A stretch of 64,000 nucleotides of DNA from Azophilus sp963663395 (GTDB lineage Bacteria > Pseudomonadota > Gammaproteobacteria > Pseudomonadales > Azotimanducaceae), in the NCBI GenBank assembly GCA_963663395.1, contig OY760226.1:1860001-1924000 (forward strand), read 5' to 3'. The notes under the pieces were generated by a model, which did not search any database, was not told the DNA's origin, and saw only the letters and a program-made list of their open reading frames with translations. The position numbers and the translations under genes are program-made. This document shows positions 8,104-17,131 of this stretch, one piece after another (the stretch's first letter is position 1; every line of letters begins with the position of its first letter).

Positions 8104-9099
8104 ATGAGCGAGATTCAGAGAGCGAAATCGGTGGTGCGACGATACTTCGATGAATTCGAGGCCGCGCCGGCCGGAGGCGTTGCCGACATCGTCAGGCGCC
8201 ATACAACCGGCGACTATCGATTCCGGGGCGTTCATCCATTCAACGAAATTGCCGGTGTGCGGGAAGTGGCAGCGCGCGTGTGGGGCCCGTTGCGCGATGC
8301 GGTTGCGCCCATGCAGCGCCGCCAGAACGTCTTCATGGCGGGCCCGAACCGGCTGGACGGCAGCCTGTGGGTCACCAGCATGGGCAAGTTGATGGGGCTG
8401 TTCGACCGGCCCTGGCTGGGCATTCCCCCCACCGGCAAGATCGTGCTCCTCCCGTACTGCGAGTTTCACCGGGTCGAGGGAGACCGCATCGCCGAGTCCG
8501 CCTTTTTCTGCGACATCGTCAGCGTCATGAAACAGGCAGGGCTCGCGCCGCTGCCGATGCAGACCGGGGCGGAGATCGTCAATCCGAGCCCGCGCACCCA
8601 GGATGGGCTGCTGTTCGACACGCAGGACGACGGCGAGTCGCAGAAGACCCTGGACCTCATCATGGCGATGTGCGACGACCTGGTCGAAAAGGACGGTTTC
8701 CAGTCGTCCAACTCATCGCTGGCCACCACCTGGCACGACGACATGATCTGGTACGGGCCCTCGGGAATCGGCGCCACGTACACCATCGAACGCTACCAGG
8801 TTCAGCACCAGGGGCCGTTCCGCGCGGGCCTCGAGAACATCGACTTCAAAGGCCATGTGCTGGAGCACGCCGAAGGCTGTTACGGCGGCTGGTTCGGCTG
8901 GCCGAACATGTTCATGAACCAGGGCAACGGGTTCATGGGGCTGCCGGCCTCGGAGCGGGTAACGGAAATGCGCGTGGTGGACATCTACCGCCGGGAAGGG
9001 GACAAGCTGGCCGAGAACTGGGTGTTCATCGACCTGCTGAACTACATGATGCACCTGGGCGTGGACGTGCTCGCCCGCAGTACCGCCATCGGCGGCTGA
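8104..9099 (+). CDS. SnoaL/NTF2-like domain protein
   Basis: 331 residues, again two NTF2-like halves: residues 1-150 (RRHTTGDYRFRGVHPFNEIAG ... FFCDIVSVMKQAGLAPLP) and 180-331 (TTWHDDMIWYGPSGIGATYT ... WVFIDLLNYMMHLGVDVLAR). The phrase WYGPSGIGA and the ending LAENWV.(I/L)D are shared with the protein at 17132-18148, showing that they are paralogues. Cytoplasmic, no signal peptide. Start ATG 8104 fits the conserved beginning of the paralogue. Likely in one transcript with the 6867 gene. Enzyme or binding role in a catabolic pathway is inferred from fold and context only. Confidence 0.8.
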   Translation: MSEIQRAKSVVRRYFDEFEAAPAGGVADIVRRHTTGDYRFRGVHPFNEIAGVREVAARVWGPLRDAVAPMQRRQNVFMAGPNRLDGSLWVTSMGKLMGLFDRPWLGIPPTGKIVLLPYCEFHRVEGDRIAESAFFCDIVSVMKQAGLAPLPMQTGAEIVNPSPRTQDGLLFDTQDDGESQKTLDLIMAMCDDLVEKDGFQSSNSSLATTWHDDMIWYGPSGIGATYTIERYQVQHQGPFRAGLENIDFKGHVLEHAEGCYGGWFGWPNMFMNQGNGFMGLPASERVTEMRVVDIYRREGDKLAENWVFIDLLNYMMHLGVDVLARSTAIGG

Positions 9100-9151
9100 A
9101 GCTCGAAACAATCGCAAACCCGCTCGACTCCGTGGAGATCAGCGTTTGCCG

Positions 9152-9193
9152 GGGACAAATGGGGTCAAGGGAAAAGGTGGGACAAATGGGGTC
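9152..9193. repeat. Two direct copies of GGGACAAATGGGGTC (repeat relic B)
   Basis: Identical 15-mers at 9152-9166 and 9179-9193, period 27 bp. The sequence is the reverse complement of the outer flank of hairpin unit A (GACCCCATTTGTCC), so this is a decayed or half-copy of the same element. It sits directly against the 3' end of the HNH nuclease gene, whose stop is at 9197. Confidence 0.75.
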
Positions 9194-9196
9194 TCG

Positions 9197-9832
9197 TTAA
9201 TCCCGGAGATATTGGACGGCGACATTCGCGAAACTGACGCGCGTCCCTGTCGGACCCGGCTCGTCGTAGCTTCGTCGCAGAGCTGAGACTGACGCGCCTT
9301 GGCTAAGTTCGGTGTCCAGTTCCTCGATGAGCGAGGACCGCTCGGCGATGAGTTCCGGATGGTTGAGGTTGAGGACGTCAATCATGCGATCGGCTTCGCG
9401 GGTGCCGTCGCCGCGGATGCGGCCGTCGGATGCGAACGCGAACCGACCCTGGCACGCTTCCTCCGGCGCGGGTTCGACGTGACACGTCTCGTCGAACCAA
9501 TCATCTTTCTGGTTACCGCAGGTTGGTTGAGGATGGCCCTGGGGCTGCTGGGGGCCGCAGCTAAGAAACAGGTTGGCGTAGGCCAATTCGAGTTTCCGAT
9601 ATAGCGAGCGAGGCCGGAAGTGGTCGATGTGACGCCTGCTGTGCGCCCCGAGTTCGATCGCGCGGCCGCAGTATACGCATTGGCCTGTCTGCTCGAGATA
9701 TAGCGCCTGCCTCGTCGCTTGCAGGGCCGCCTGGCCGAGTTCGTCGTAACGCAGGCCGATGCCGGCGGCACGCTGGTTCGCCTTCCAAGTGCGCAGCGCC
9801 TCCGGCTCGTCTCCTTTCGTGGACCCCCTCAC
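9197..9832 (-). CDS. ptuB: HNH endonuclease, PtuB-like (TIGR02646 type)
   Basis: 211 residues. The HNH zinc-finger nuclease core is plain: CVYCGRAIE (zinc Cys pair), RHIDHFRPRS (catalytic His), LAYANLFLSC and CGNQKDDWF (second Cys pair and Lys). The start VRGSTKGDEPEALRTW matches the 'MR.I.KG.EP..L' beginning of TIGR02646 proteins, the nuclease half of Septu and of retron-Ec78-type anti-phage units. That supports GTG 9832, which overlaps the ATPase stop by 4 nt (GTGA); an ATG at 9859 would give a longer tail. Expected role: nuclease effector controlled by the ATPase upstream. Repeat relic B touches its 3' end. Confidence 0.75.
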   Translation of the reverse strand: MRGSTKGDEPEALRTWKANQRAAGIGLRYDELGQAALQATRQALYLEQTGQCVYCGRAIELGAHSRRHIDHFRPRSLYRKLELAYANLFLSCGPQQPQGHPQPTCGNQKDDWFDETCHVEPAPEEACQGRFAFASDGRIRGDGTREADRMIDVLNLNHPELIAERSSLIEELDTELSQGASVSALRRSYDEPGPTGTRVSFANVAVQYLRD

Positions 9833-11073
9833 TCCTCGTCCCGGCGTCGGCGGCGACATTTGGCGCGGCGGACGGCGACGCGGGCCGAGCCGCCCTCGAT
9901 GAGATCATCCAGCGCGTCGAGCACAAGATCTGCAGCGTCGAGTGCCCCGGCGTCGAGAAGCTGGTCGAACTCGGCGAACAGGTCGCCAACCCGCGGGTCC
10001 TGTTCGGTCGTGCCCATTATCCCCTCGAGAACGTAGTTACTGTCGCGTCCCTTGGACGCGATGGGCGTCGTTGCGGCGACACGGCCACTGCCGTCGGACG
10101 AGAGCAGCCGGACGTGCCGGGCGGCAACGCTGCCGATGACCTGGGGCGAGTGCGTGCTGACGACGAACTGGCATCGCGGGAACTGTTCCGTCAGTGCAGT
10201 CAGCATCTGGCGCTGCCAGGCTGGGTGCAGGTGGAGTTCGACCTCGTCGATGCAGATGAAGCCAGGCGCCTCCGCCAGGGTGCTGCCCGGAAACTCGAGG
10301 AGCAGCCGCCGCGCGAGGTCGACGGCAAGAAGAAAGTATGCCAGCTCGCCCCCGGAGAGCGCTTCGAACGGGATGTCGAAGCCGCCTTCGCGCCGCAGGT
10401 AGAGCATCCGGTCCATGCTGCCGTCAGGCATCCTGGACCTAAGGTCGGCGGGACCTTCGGCGATGCTCGCCAGGACTTCGCGGACGGCGCTAACCTCCGG
10501 GTCCGCGTACCCGAGGTCGTTGCGCGCAACGGCCTCCCGGGCCTCGTCGCTTTCCTTCTCGAAGAACCAGTCCTTGAAGTCGAATAGCGTACCCGGTGTA
10601 GTGTCCAGGGCGGCCTTGCGGTTGCTCTCCCGGGACGACCGGAACGTCCCCGACGTCAAGCCGCCGATGCGGTTCTGATCGTAGTAGACGACCAATGGGA
10701 CCGGACAGACGCTGTAGAGGTCTGACGGCGCTTCGTCCTTTGAAAACGAGTATTCCAACCCCTTGGCGTTGACAACCACGTTCCAGCTTGCCGGGACACT
10801 GTCGCCCACCGTCAGATCCAGAGCGATACTGCCTTCACGGGCACCGTAACGCACCAGGTGTCCGGGCGGCCTGAACCACGCCTCCTGCCCATCCGGGGCC
10901 AGCCAACTCCACAGCTGTGTCACCGCGCCGAGGAGTGCCTCGATGACCGACGTCTTGCCGACGCCGTTGACGCCGGCGAGGAGCGTCAACGACTCGTCGA
11001 TGGGGAGGTCCAGCTCGGCAACGCCCTTGTAGTTCCGGATCGTCAATGCGCGGACTAGCGGATTGGGCGGCAT
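9829..11073 (-). CDS. ptuA: AAA/ABC-type ATPase, PtuA-like (Septu defence)
   Basis: 414 residues with a RecF/SMC-like ATPase head: Walker A GVNGVGKTS (34-42), ABC signature LSGGE (239-243), Walker B FICIDEVELHLHP (272-284) and the switch STHSP (306-310). The long middle insertion and the short C-terminal basic tail (KCRRRRRDEE) fit PtuA-type ATPases that pair with an HNH nuclease. The partner follows with a 4-nt overlap, the normal two-gene order of Septu. In known systems the ATPase holds the nuclease in check until infection. No retron RNA or reverse transcriptase is present, so a stand-alone Septu is favoured over a retron-Ec78 unit. Other OLD-like ATPase/HNH pairs cannot be excluded. Confidence 0.78.
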   Translation of the reverse strand: MPPNPLVRALTIRNYKGVAELDLPIDESLTLLAGVNGVGKTSVIEALLGAVTQLWSWLAPDGQEAWFRPPGHLVRYGAREGSIALDLTVGDSVPASWNVVVNAKGLEYSFSKDEAPSDLYSVCPVPLVVYYDQNRIGGLTSGTFRSSRESNRKAALDTTPGTLFDFKDWFFEKESDEAREAVARNDLGYADPEVSAVREVLASIAEGPADLRSRMPDGSMDRMLYLRREGGFDIPFEALSGGELAYFLLAVDLARRLLLEFPGSTLAEAPGFICIDEVELHLHPAWQRQMLTALTEQFPRCQFVVSTHSPQVIGSVAARHVRLLSSDGSGRVAATTPIASKGRDSNYVLEGIMGTTEQDPRVGDLFAEFDQLLDAGALDAADLVLDALDDLIEGGSARVAVRRAKCRRRRRDEE

Positions 11074-11294
11074 GGGTCGGTCCCCAGGTTGGCAGTAGAG
11101 GCAGACCGCAACGGTCGCTTGCGTGCATTATCGGCGAGGCGTCGGCGCTCTGGCAACGTCGCTGCCGGAGACGAGGTTGTGAATTGTCCCCGACCCCATA
11201 GGCCGCCGGCCGCTGACTGGTTCGTGGGTGTCCTCCGGTAGCTCAGTTCGAAAGCCGTGCGGTCCCAGACGGTCTCTTTAACGATTCGGCTACG

Positions 11295-12902
11295 TCAGAT
11301 CAATGCCTGCACGACCGCGAGCCCCGCGACGCACAGCCCGAAATAGACCAGCAACCAGTAGCTGGCCCGGTCGACCTTGCCGGGCAGCACGTACCAGCCG
11401 TCCTCCATTTCGTCCAGGTTCTCCCGCCGGAACTTCTCCTTCTGGCCCTGAACCGTGTACTCGGAGTAGCCGTCCTGAAAACCGTCGATCAGCACGCTCG
11501 ACACCCAGGCCACCACGATGCTGACGATGGCGCCGAGGGCGCAGTACCAGGGCCAGGCGACGTCCATGTAGACCTCCACGTACCACAGTGCCAGGAAGCC
11601 GGCGGCGACGCCGATGAGCAGGCCGCGCTCCGAGGCGTGCTTTGAGTAGAAGCCCATGCCGAACATGGCCAGCTTCGAGCCCACGAAGAATGAGCCGACC
11701 TTGCTCAACACCTCCAGCACCGACCCGCCGGACTGGGTGAACGCTATGGCCGGAATCACCATGAGCGCCGCCCAGAACAGGGTGAACCACCGGGATGCCT
11801 TCAGGTAATGCTCCGGCGTGCCGTCCTTCTTCGCGAACTTCTCGTAGAAGTCCAGGGTGGTGACGGTGGCCATGGAATTCAGGCTCGAATCAAGGCTCGA
11901 CATGGCGGCGGCGACCACCGCGGCAGTGAGGATGCCCATGAGCCCGGGAACCCCGATGCCGGCAACGAAAGTCAGCACGATCAGGTTCTCGTTGTCGAAG
12001 GTTCGGCCGCCGTAGTAGCTGTAGAAGAGTACGCCGAGGCCGAAGAACATCACGTAAGCCAGGAAAGCGACGTAGCCCATGGAGATATAGGCCTTCTTCG
12101 CATCGCCGAGCGAGCGCGCCGCCAGGGTGCGCTGCACCATCATCTGGTTCACGCCGTAGACCACGACGTGGTAGATGGACATGGCGATCACGCCGGTCCA
12201 GATGGTGGCGACCTTGGACGGGTCCATGGATAACTCGAACGGGTCTGTCCGGCCTTCGGCCTTCAGCGCATCCAGGGTTGCGGGCAGGGATTCCGGCAGC
12301 GCGCCGATCAGCAGGAACGCAGTCAGCACGGCGCCGATGAACAGGATCGACGCCTGGATGACATCGGTCCAGATGACCGCGGAGATGCCGCCGAGCATGG
12401 TGTAGGTGACGGCCACTACCGCAACGATGAGGATTGCGTCCACCACACCGATGCCGGTGATGAACTCCAGCACCAGCGCCGTGGTATACAGCATGATGCC
12501 CGAGTAGGCGATGTTGCCGAACAGGAACACCGCCGACATCACCGTGCGCGAGGTGAGGCCGAAACGGTGTTCCAGGTAGTCGAAAATGGAAGCGACGCCG
12601 CTCCGGTAGAAAAACGGCAGGAATACCGTCACCACCACGAAAATCGCGATGGGGTAGTTGATGTGGATGAAGATGACAGAGAAACCTTCGGTGTACGACC
12701 ACGCCGGGCCGCCCAGGAAGGTGAGCGCCCCGAAGTAGGTGGCCACCACCGATATGCCGATCGCCCACCAGGGCGTCGTCCGGCGTCCAAGGTAGTAGTG
12801 CTCGGCGGTCTGGACGCGCTTGCTCAGAAAGTAGCCCAGCACTAGGTTGCCGACGATGTAGGCGACCACGATGGACCAGTTCAGCGCGCCGAATTCGCTC
12901 AA
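11295..12902 (-). CDS. Sodium/solute symporter (SSS family)
   Basis: About 535 residues, 13-14 hydrophobic helices. Seen: W..VVAYIVGNLVLGYFLSKRV at the first helix, YYLGRRTTPWWAIGISVVATYFGALTFLGGPAW (Na+-site helix), and AAAMSSLDSSLNSMATVTTLDFYEKF in the TM8 region that carries conserved Na+-binding Ser residues. Imports an organic solute with sodium; the solute is unknown. A TTG start at 12902 is preferred because GGGAGG lies 9 nt upstream; ATG 12995 would add a non-family tail. It diverges from a LacI regulator, which probably controls it. Confidence 0.88.
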   Translation of the reverse strand: MSEFGALNWSIVVAYIVGNLVLGYFLSKRVQTAEHYYLGRRTTPWWAIGISVVATYFGALTFLGGPAWSYTEGFSVIFIHINYPIAIFVVVTVFLPFFYRSGVASIFDYLEHRFGLTSRTVMSAVFLFGNIAYSGIMLYTTALVLEFITGIGVVDAILIVAVVAVTYTMLGGISAVIWTDVIQASILFIGAVLTAFLLIGALPESLPATLDALKAEGRTDPFELSMDPSKVATIWTGVIAMSIYHVVVYGVNQMMVQRTLAARSLGDAKKAYISMGYVAFLAYVMFFGLGVLFYSYYGGRTFDNENLIVLTFVAGIGVPGLMGILTAAVVAAAMSSLDSSLNSMATVTTLDFYEKFAKKDGTPEHYLKASRWFTLFWAALMVIPAIAFTQSGGSVLEVLSKVGSFFVGSKLAMFGMGFYSKHASERGLLIGVAAGFLALWYVEVYMDVAWPWYCALGAIVSIVVAWVSSVLIDGFQDGYSEYTVQGQKEKFRRENLDEMEDGWYVLPGKVDRASYWLLVYFGLCVAGLAVVQALI

Positions 12903-13286
12903 GTGCGTGTGCCTCCCGTGCCCCGATTGAACATCCGTCGATCCAGGCGCCACCCTTGCAAAATCGGCGGCTACCTTGATGGACCAGCCTGGCAAGCCCC
13001 TTTCGGCGCTGGCGCCGGCGAAACCGCCAGGATATTCGCGACGGCCGTACTCGACGGATGAAACAACAACGGTACTGCGAATGCAAGCGACGCCGGGCGC
13101 TGTGCCGAATCTGCCATAGGTGGATAAAAAATCAAATATTTCATAACGTTATAGAGATTCGGGGCGCACTTCAGCTTTGGCCGCGATCCGGTTCCCGCGG
13201 GTGATGGCAGGCGCTGAAACCCCATTACAGGACCGTTATCGCAGTGTTTTATTGCATGGGAATTCAAGATTGCTATAGCATCCGGC
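12903..13286. promoter_or_regulatory. Divergent control region between symporter and LacI gene
   Basis: 384 bp with no gene. It holds an AT-rich stretch (13120-13160) with the palindrome ATAACGTTAT at 13143-13152, whose central CG is typical of LacI-family operators, and a TATAAC box on the minus strand overlapping it. A second palindrome, TGCTATAGCA (13271-13280), covers the -10 box of the LacI gene. Confidence 0.5.
13252..13279 (+). promoter_or_regulatory. Promoter of the LacI-type gene, leaderless layout
   Basis: TTGCAT (13252-13257) and TATAGC (13274-13279) are spaced by 16 bp. Transcription would begin about at the GTG start codon (13287), so the message would be leaderless. The -10 box lies inside the palindrome TGCTATAGCA, suggesting autoregulation. 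Confidence 0.45.
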
Positions 13287-14372
13287 GTGATAGCCACAGG
13301 GGCCGGAAGGGAATTGGCACAACCGCAAGACACCGGAAAACAGCCCGCGGGCAGCGGGCGCTCGCAGCGGCGGGCCACCTCCTACGATGTGGCGCGACTC
13401 GCGGGGGTGTCCCAGTCCGCGGTGTCCAGGGTGTTCAAGCCGGGCGCCAGCGCTTCCGCCGACATGCGCCGCCGGGTCATGGATGCAGCGGCGCAGGTCG
13501 GGTACCGGCCCAACGCCATCGCCAGGGGCCTGATCACCCGGCGCTCCAACATGGTGGGCGTCATCATTTCCAAGCTCGTCAACCTGAACTACCCGGAGGT
13601 GCTCGTCGAGTTGACGCAACGGTTCTCCAGCCGCGGCATCCGGGTGCTGCTGTTCGCACTCGAAACCGAAGGCGACACGGCCGCGGCGTTCGACCAGGTG
13701 CTGCAGTACCGGGTCGACGGCGTGGTGACCGCCGCCATGCTGACAGGAGAGCAACTGCGCACCTTCGACAGCGCCGGCATTCCGGTCGTCTTCTACAACC
13801 GGGCGCCGGGTGAACCGTCCGTGAACGCCGTGCGCTGCGATCACGCCGAGGGGGAACGCTGGCTGGCCGGCGAACTCGTGGCGGCGGGTCACCGGCGTTT
13901 CAGCATCATCTCCGGTCCCGAGGATTCTCCGGTCAGTACGGAACGGACACTGGGGGCAATTGACAAGCTCCGGGAACTGGGCATCGACGATGTCGCGGTG
14001 GTGACCGGCGACTACGGCTACCTCAGCGGGCGGGAAGGGTTCGCCGGAATCGTGGAGCAACTCGGCGGGCCGCCGGATGCGGTGATCGCCGCCAACGACA
14101 TGATGGCCATCGGCTGTATCGACGAGGCGCGCTCGGTTCACGGGCTCGATGTGCCGGCCGATGTATCCGTGGTCGGATTCGACGGTGTCGGCCCCGCCGC
14201 TTACGCCGCTTATCGCCTCACCACGGTATCCCAGCCGGTCGCCCGGATGACCGAGGCTGCCGTTTCCATGCTGCTCGAGCGCATCGAGGACTCGGAGTTG
14301 CCGCCCGAGAAGCGGGTCTTTTCGGGCGTTCCCATTCGCGGCGGTTCGGCCCGCCTCGCCGACAGCCGATAA
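13287..14372 (+). CDS. LacI-family transcriptional regulator
   Basis: 361 residues. The LacI helix-turn-helix is at about residues 30-75: ATSYDVARLAGVSQSAVSRVF, then hinge helix RPNAIARGL. The rest is a periplasmic-binding-protein-like effector domain (MVGVIISKLVN..., VDGVVTAAMLT, PDAVIAANDMMAIG, VSVVGFDGVGPAAY). The first 30 residues are extra and disordered; start GTG 13287 agrees with the promoter geometry. It diverges from the SSS symporter and precedes a MetE-like gene, so it probably responds to the imported solute or a product of it. Confidence 0.9.
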   Translation: MIATGAGRELAQPQDTGKQPAGSGRSQRRATSYDVARLAGVSQSAVSRVFKPGASASADMRRRVMDAAAQVGYRPNAIARGLITRRSNMVGVIISKLVNLNYPEVLVELTQRFSSRGIRVLLFALETEGDTAAAFDQVLQYRVDGVVTAAMLTGEQLRTFDSAGIPVVFYNRAPGEPSVNAVRCDHAEGERWLAGELVAAGHRRFSIISGPEDSPVSTERTLGAIDKLRELGIDDVAVVTGDYGYLSGREGFAGIVEQLGGPPDAVIAANDMMAIGCIDEARSVHGLDVPADVSVVGFDGVGPAAYAAYRLTTVSQPVARMTEAAVSMLLERIEDSELPPEKRVFSGVPIRGGSARLADSR

Positions 14373-14451
14373 CAGCCGAAAGAAAAGACGCGCCAACGGA
14401 CGGCGTCAGGGCACTGACCGGGCTTTCCGCCCCCACTTCGAGGAACAAACC

Positions 14452-15591
14452 GTGCAGCAAAGCAAAGACCGGATACTGACCACTCACGTGGGCAGCCTGC
14501 CCAGATCGAAGGCCGTGACCGATGTGGTCTTCGCCCGGGAGGACGGCCAGGGTCCCCCGGACGGAGACCGGGTGATCGCCACTGCCGTGGATGCCGTTGT
14601 CGCCCGCCAGGTCGAAAGCGGTGTCGACGTGGTGAGTGACGGCGAGATGAGCAAGATCAGCTACGCCACCTACATCAAGGACCGCATCACCGGCTTCGAT
14701 GGCGACAGCGCCCGGGAACCCCCGCGCGACCTGGAAGAGTTCCCCGGCTTCCTCGCGCGGCAGGCGGCGTCCGGCGGCACGCCCACCTACCGGCGCCCGT
14801 GCTGCATCGGCGAGATCGCCGTGAAGGACATGGGGCCGGTGGGCCTGGACATCGCCAACTTCAAGGCCGCGCTCGAGCGGCACCGGCCGGCCGAAGGGTT
14901 CATGAACGCAGCCTCACCCGGCGTGATCGCGCTGTTTCAGCCCAACAACCACTACCCGGACCATGAGGCCTACCTGGAAGCGCTTGCCAATGCCATGGCG
15001 GAAGAGTACCGGGCCATTGTCGGGGCGGGCCTGGTCCTGCAACTGGACTCGCCCGACCTGGGCCTCGGCCGGCACATGATGTTCAAGGACAAGTCCGACG
15101 CGGAGTACACCACCCTCGCGGAATCGCACGTGGAAGCGCTCAATCACGCCCTTCGGGGCATACCGGCCGACCGGGTGCGGCTGCACGTTTGCTGGGGCAA
15201 CTACGAGGGGCCGCATCACTGCGATGCGCCGTTGTCCATGGTGCTGCCCATTGCCCTGAAAGCCAACGTCGGGGCCTTTCTGTTCGAGTCGGCGAACCCC
15301 CGGCACGCCCATGAGTGGAAGGACCTCTCGCGGATGCCCATAGCGGACGACCGTATCCTGGTGCCCGGCGTTGTCGACTCCACCACCAACTTCGTCGAGC
15401 ACCCCGAGTTGATCGCGGAACGGGTGTGCCGTTTTGCGGACATCGTCGGCCGCGAGCGGGTCATTGCCGGAACCGATTGCGGCTTCTCCACGTTCGCCGG
15501 ATTCGGAGCAGTGGACCCCGACATCGTCTATGCGAAGCTCGAGAGCCTCGCCGAAGGTGCGCGGCGCGCCAGCGACCGGCTCTGGGGCTGA
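14452..15591 (+). CDS. Cobalamin-independent methionine synthase-like protein (MetE C-terminal type)
   Basis: 379-residue TIM-barrel protein of the MetE C-terminal/UROD-like superfamily, lacking the MetE N-terminal half. It begins ILTTHVGSLPR as in the family; zinc ligands are suggested by RLHVCWGN and by the Cys of GTDCGFST. Such short MetE-like proteins often sit in catabolic clusters and probably transfer a methyl group from, or to, a thiol, but methionine synthesis itself is not established. GTG start at 14452 has GAGGAAC upstream. It follows the LacI gene by 79 bp on the same strand and is convergent with the SnoaL-like gene. Confidence 0.8.
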   Translation: MQQSKDRILTTHVGSLPRSKAVTDVVFAREDGQGPPDGDRVIATAVDAVVARQVESGVDVVSDGEMSKISYATYIKDRITGFDGDSAREPPRDLEEFPGFLARQAASGGTPTYRRPCCIGEIAVKDMGPVGLDIANFKAALERHRPAEGFMNAASPGVIALFQPNNHYPDHEAYLEALANAMAEEYRAIVGAGLVLQLDSPDLGLGRHMMFKDKSDAEYTTLAESHVEALNHALRGIPADRVRLHVCWGNYEGPHHCDAPLSMVLPIALKANVGAFLFESANPRHAHEWKDLSRMPIADDRILVPGVVDSTTNFVEHPELIAERVCRFADIVGRERVIAGTDCGFSTFAGFGAVDPDIVYAKLESLAEGARRASDRLWG

Positions 15592-15639
15592 CTTGCATCG
15601 AATGAGTTTGTTTCCGGCACGGAATCCGGGCGCAGCCGG

Positions 15640-16764
15640 TCAATCCAGCAGTTGGCCCAGCACTGCGAGTTGGTCGAACACCGTCCACTCGGCGGCGACC
15701 CGTTGCGCAGCCAGTCGCCAGTGGCTGACTCCGAGGACGAACACGGGTCTGCCGGTTGCGGCCAGTCCGCAGAAGGTGCCGGCATGTTCGCCGGCGAGGG
15801 TCCAGCGGGCGGCGATATCCCAGCCGCCGCTGCCGAAGGGCTGGCAGGCAACGTGGTCCAGGGACACCCGGGGATTGCCGAAGGCCCTGCTGAGATCCGC
15901 GTAGTGGTCGAGTATGGCTTCGCGGCCGGAGTATCGCTCGACCGGAGACCGGTGCATTACCGCGTAAGGCGCGTAACGGTCTTCCGGTTGCGCGGCCGGC
16001 CGGATTTCCCAGAGGCTGCCAAGCAGATGCCGGGCGAATGCTTCAGCATTGAAATCCACGGCGGGGCGGGCGTCGTGGGGCGCTGAGTTCACTCCCGGTA
16101 CCGGACCCGGCTGCCCCGCGGTCGCCGGCCCCGGGGTCGATTGGCCCGCTGTCGGCGCCAGCCCGGGGTTCGCCCGATCGGCTGCTGACGCACCGGATGC
16201 CGCCCGGTTCACGCGCAGAGTCTCCGCGCGCAGCCATGCGCGGCTGCGCTCATCGAGGCCGGCGGCAAGCCGGCGGGCAGCCTCCATTGCATCGATGCCC
16301 AGTTGGCGAACCAGGGCGAGGTTGTCGCGCAACAGCCACTCCCGGGTGATGACGCCGTTCTCCACCACGCAGTCGGCGATGTTGGTCACCTGTACGCGCT
16401 TGCCCGTGGCCGGCCCGAAGGCGCTCGGCCCGATGTTGGTCATCGGGCTGGTGATACGGTGCGAGGAGTAGTAGCCGCTCTCCCGGTCGCCTGACCACAC
16501 CACGTTGTCGCCGATCAGCAATCGGTCGGGAAATGCTTCCAGCGTTGCCCGCGTGCCGTCCACCATGGCTTGTGCGCCGGATATCAAGCCATCCAGGCTG
16601 AACACCTCCACATCGGGTGCGTAGTAGCCGTGGATCAGATCGACGCCGCGCTGTTCCCAAATTTCAAACGTAATGCCGAGAATGAAATCGACGATGTCGG
16701 AGCCGGGGCCGTAGGCACCGCCGGAACGCTCATGCGCGGAAGCGGTTTTCGAAGAACCGGTCAC
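15640..16764 (-). CDS. Double SnoaL/NTF2-like domain protein, paralogue of 6867-8000
   Basis: 374 residues, two NTF2-like units joined by an Ala/Pro/Gly-rich linker (about residues 185-235). First unit: VDFILGITFEIWEQRGVDLIHGYYAPDVEVFS ... NVVWSGDRESGYYSSHRI ... GPATGKRVQV ... REWLLRDNLALVRQLGID; these match the 6867 gene product domain by domain (for example WAGDDEVGFHTSHR and YGPATGRTVDV there). Second unit ends VAAEWTVFDQLAVLGQLLD. Cytoplasmic. GTG start at 16764. Divergent from a second SnoaL-like gene at 17132, so here the two partners of the 6.9-9.1 kb pair face apart rather than follow each other. Confidence 0.8.
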   Translation of the reverse strand: MTGSSKTASAHERSGGAYGPGSDIVDFILGITFEIWEQRGVDLIHGYYAPDVEVFSLDGLISGAQAMVDGTRATLEAFPDRLLIGDNVVWSGDRESGYYSSHRITSPMTNIGPSAFGPATGKRVQVTNIADCVVENGVITREWLLRDNLALVRQLGIDAMEAARRLAAGLDERSRAWLRAETLRVNRAASGASAADRANPGLAPTAGQSTPGPATAGQPGPVPGVNSAPHDARPAVDFNAEAFARHLLGSLWEIRPAAQPEDRYAPYAVMHRSPVERYSGREAILDHYADLSRAFGNPRVSLDHVACQPFGSGGWDIAARWTLAGEHAGTFCGLAATGRPVFVLGVSHWRLAAQRVAAEWTVFDQLAVLGQLLD

Positions 16765-17131
16765 GCCCGCTCCCGGTCACTGCTTTTGCGTCTGACCGGG
16801 GCATGCGTCCCGTCAGGCGTTGTTCCCTTGCTGCTCATCCGTGTAACGTCCGGCGTTGTCGCGACGGCGTACTGTATTCGGATTGCCCGCGCCCAGAAAG
16901 CCCGGTTTGTGCGGTCGACCATCGCGGCAGCGGCCTCGTAATGTGTCTGCCCGGCTGCTCTCTGTTGACGGTGAGCGCGAATTCACGCCATAGTCGCCGG
17001 CCGCGTAATGCGGGACGGGACGAACGGAATGCACAAATCGAGTGGTGCCATGATGCTGTCGCCGTTGGCGGCCCCTCTCCGCAGCGCCCGGGCGGTTCTC
17101 CGCATCCTTTCCAGCAGACGCGCTGCCGCAA
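16765..17131. promoter_or_regulatory. Divergent intergenic region with one candidate promoter
   Basis: 367 bp without a convincing gene. On the plus strand TTGACG (16965-16970) and CATAGT (16989-16994) are 18 bp apart and could drive the gene at 17132, leaving a leader of about 130 nt. No hairpin or operator stands out. Confidence 0.35.

Noticed and set aside
11230..11280. A tRNA-like beginning (CGGTAGCTCAGTTC)
   Set aside because: Only the D-arm-like words are present; no acceptor stem, anticodon arm or CCA-side pairing can be folded around it.
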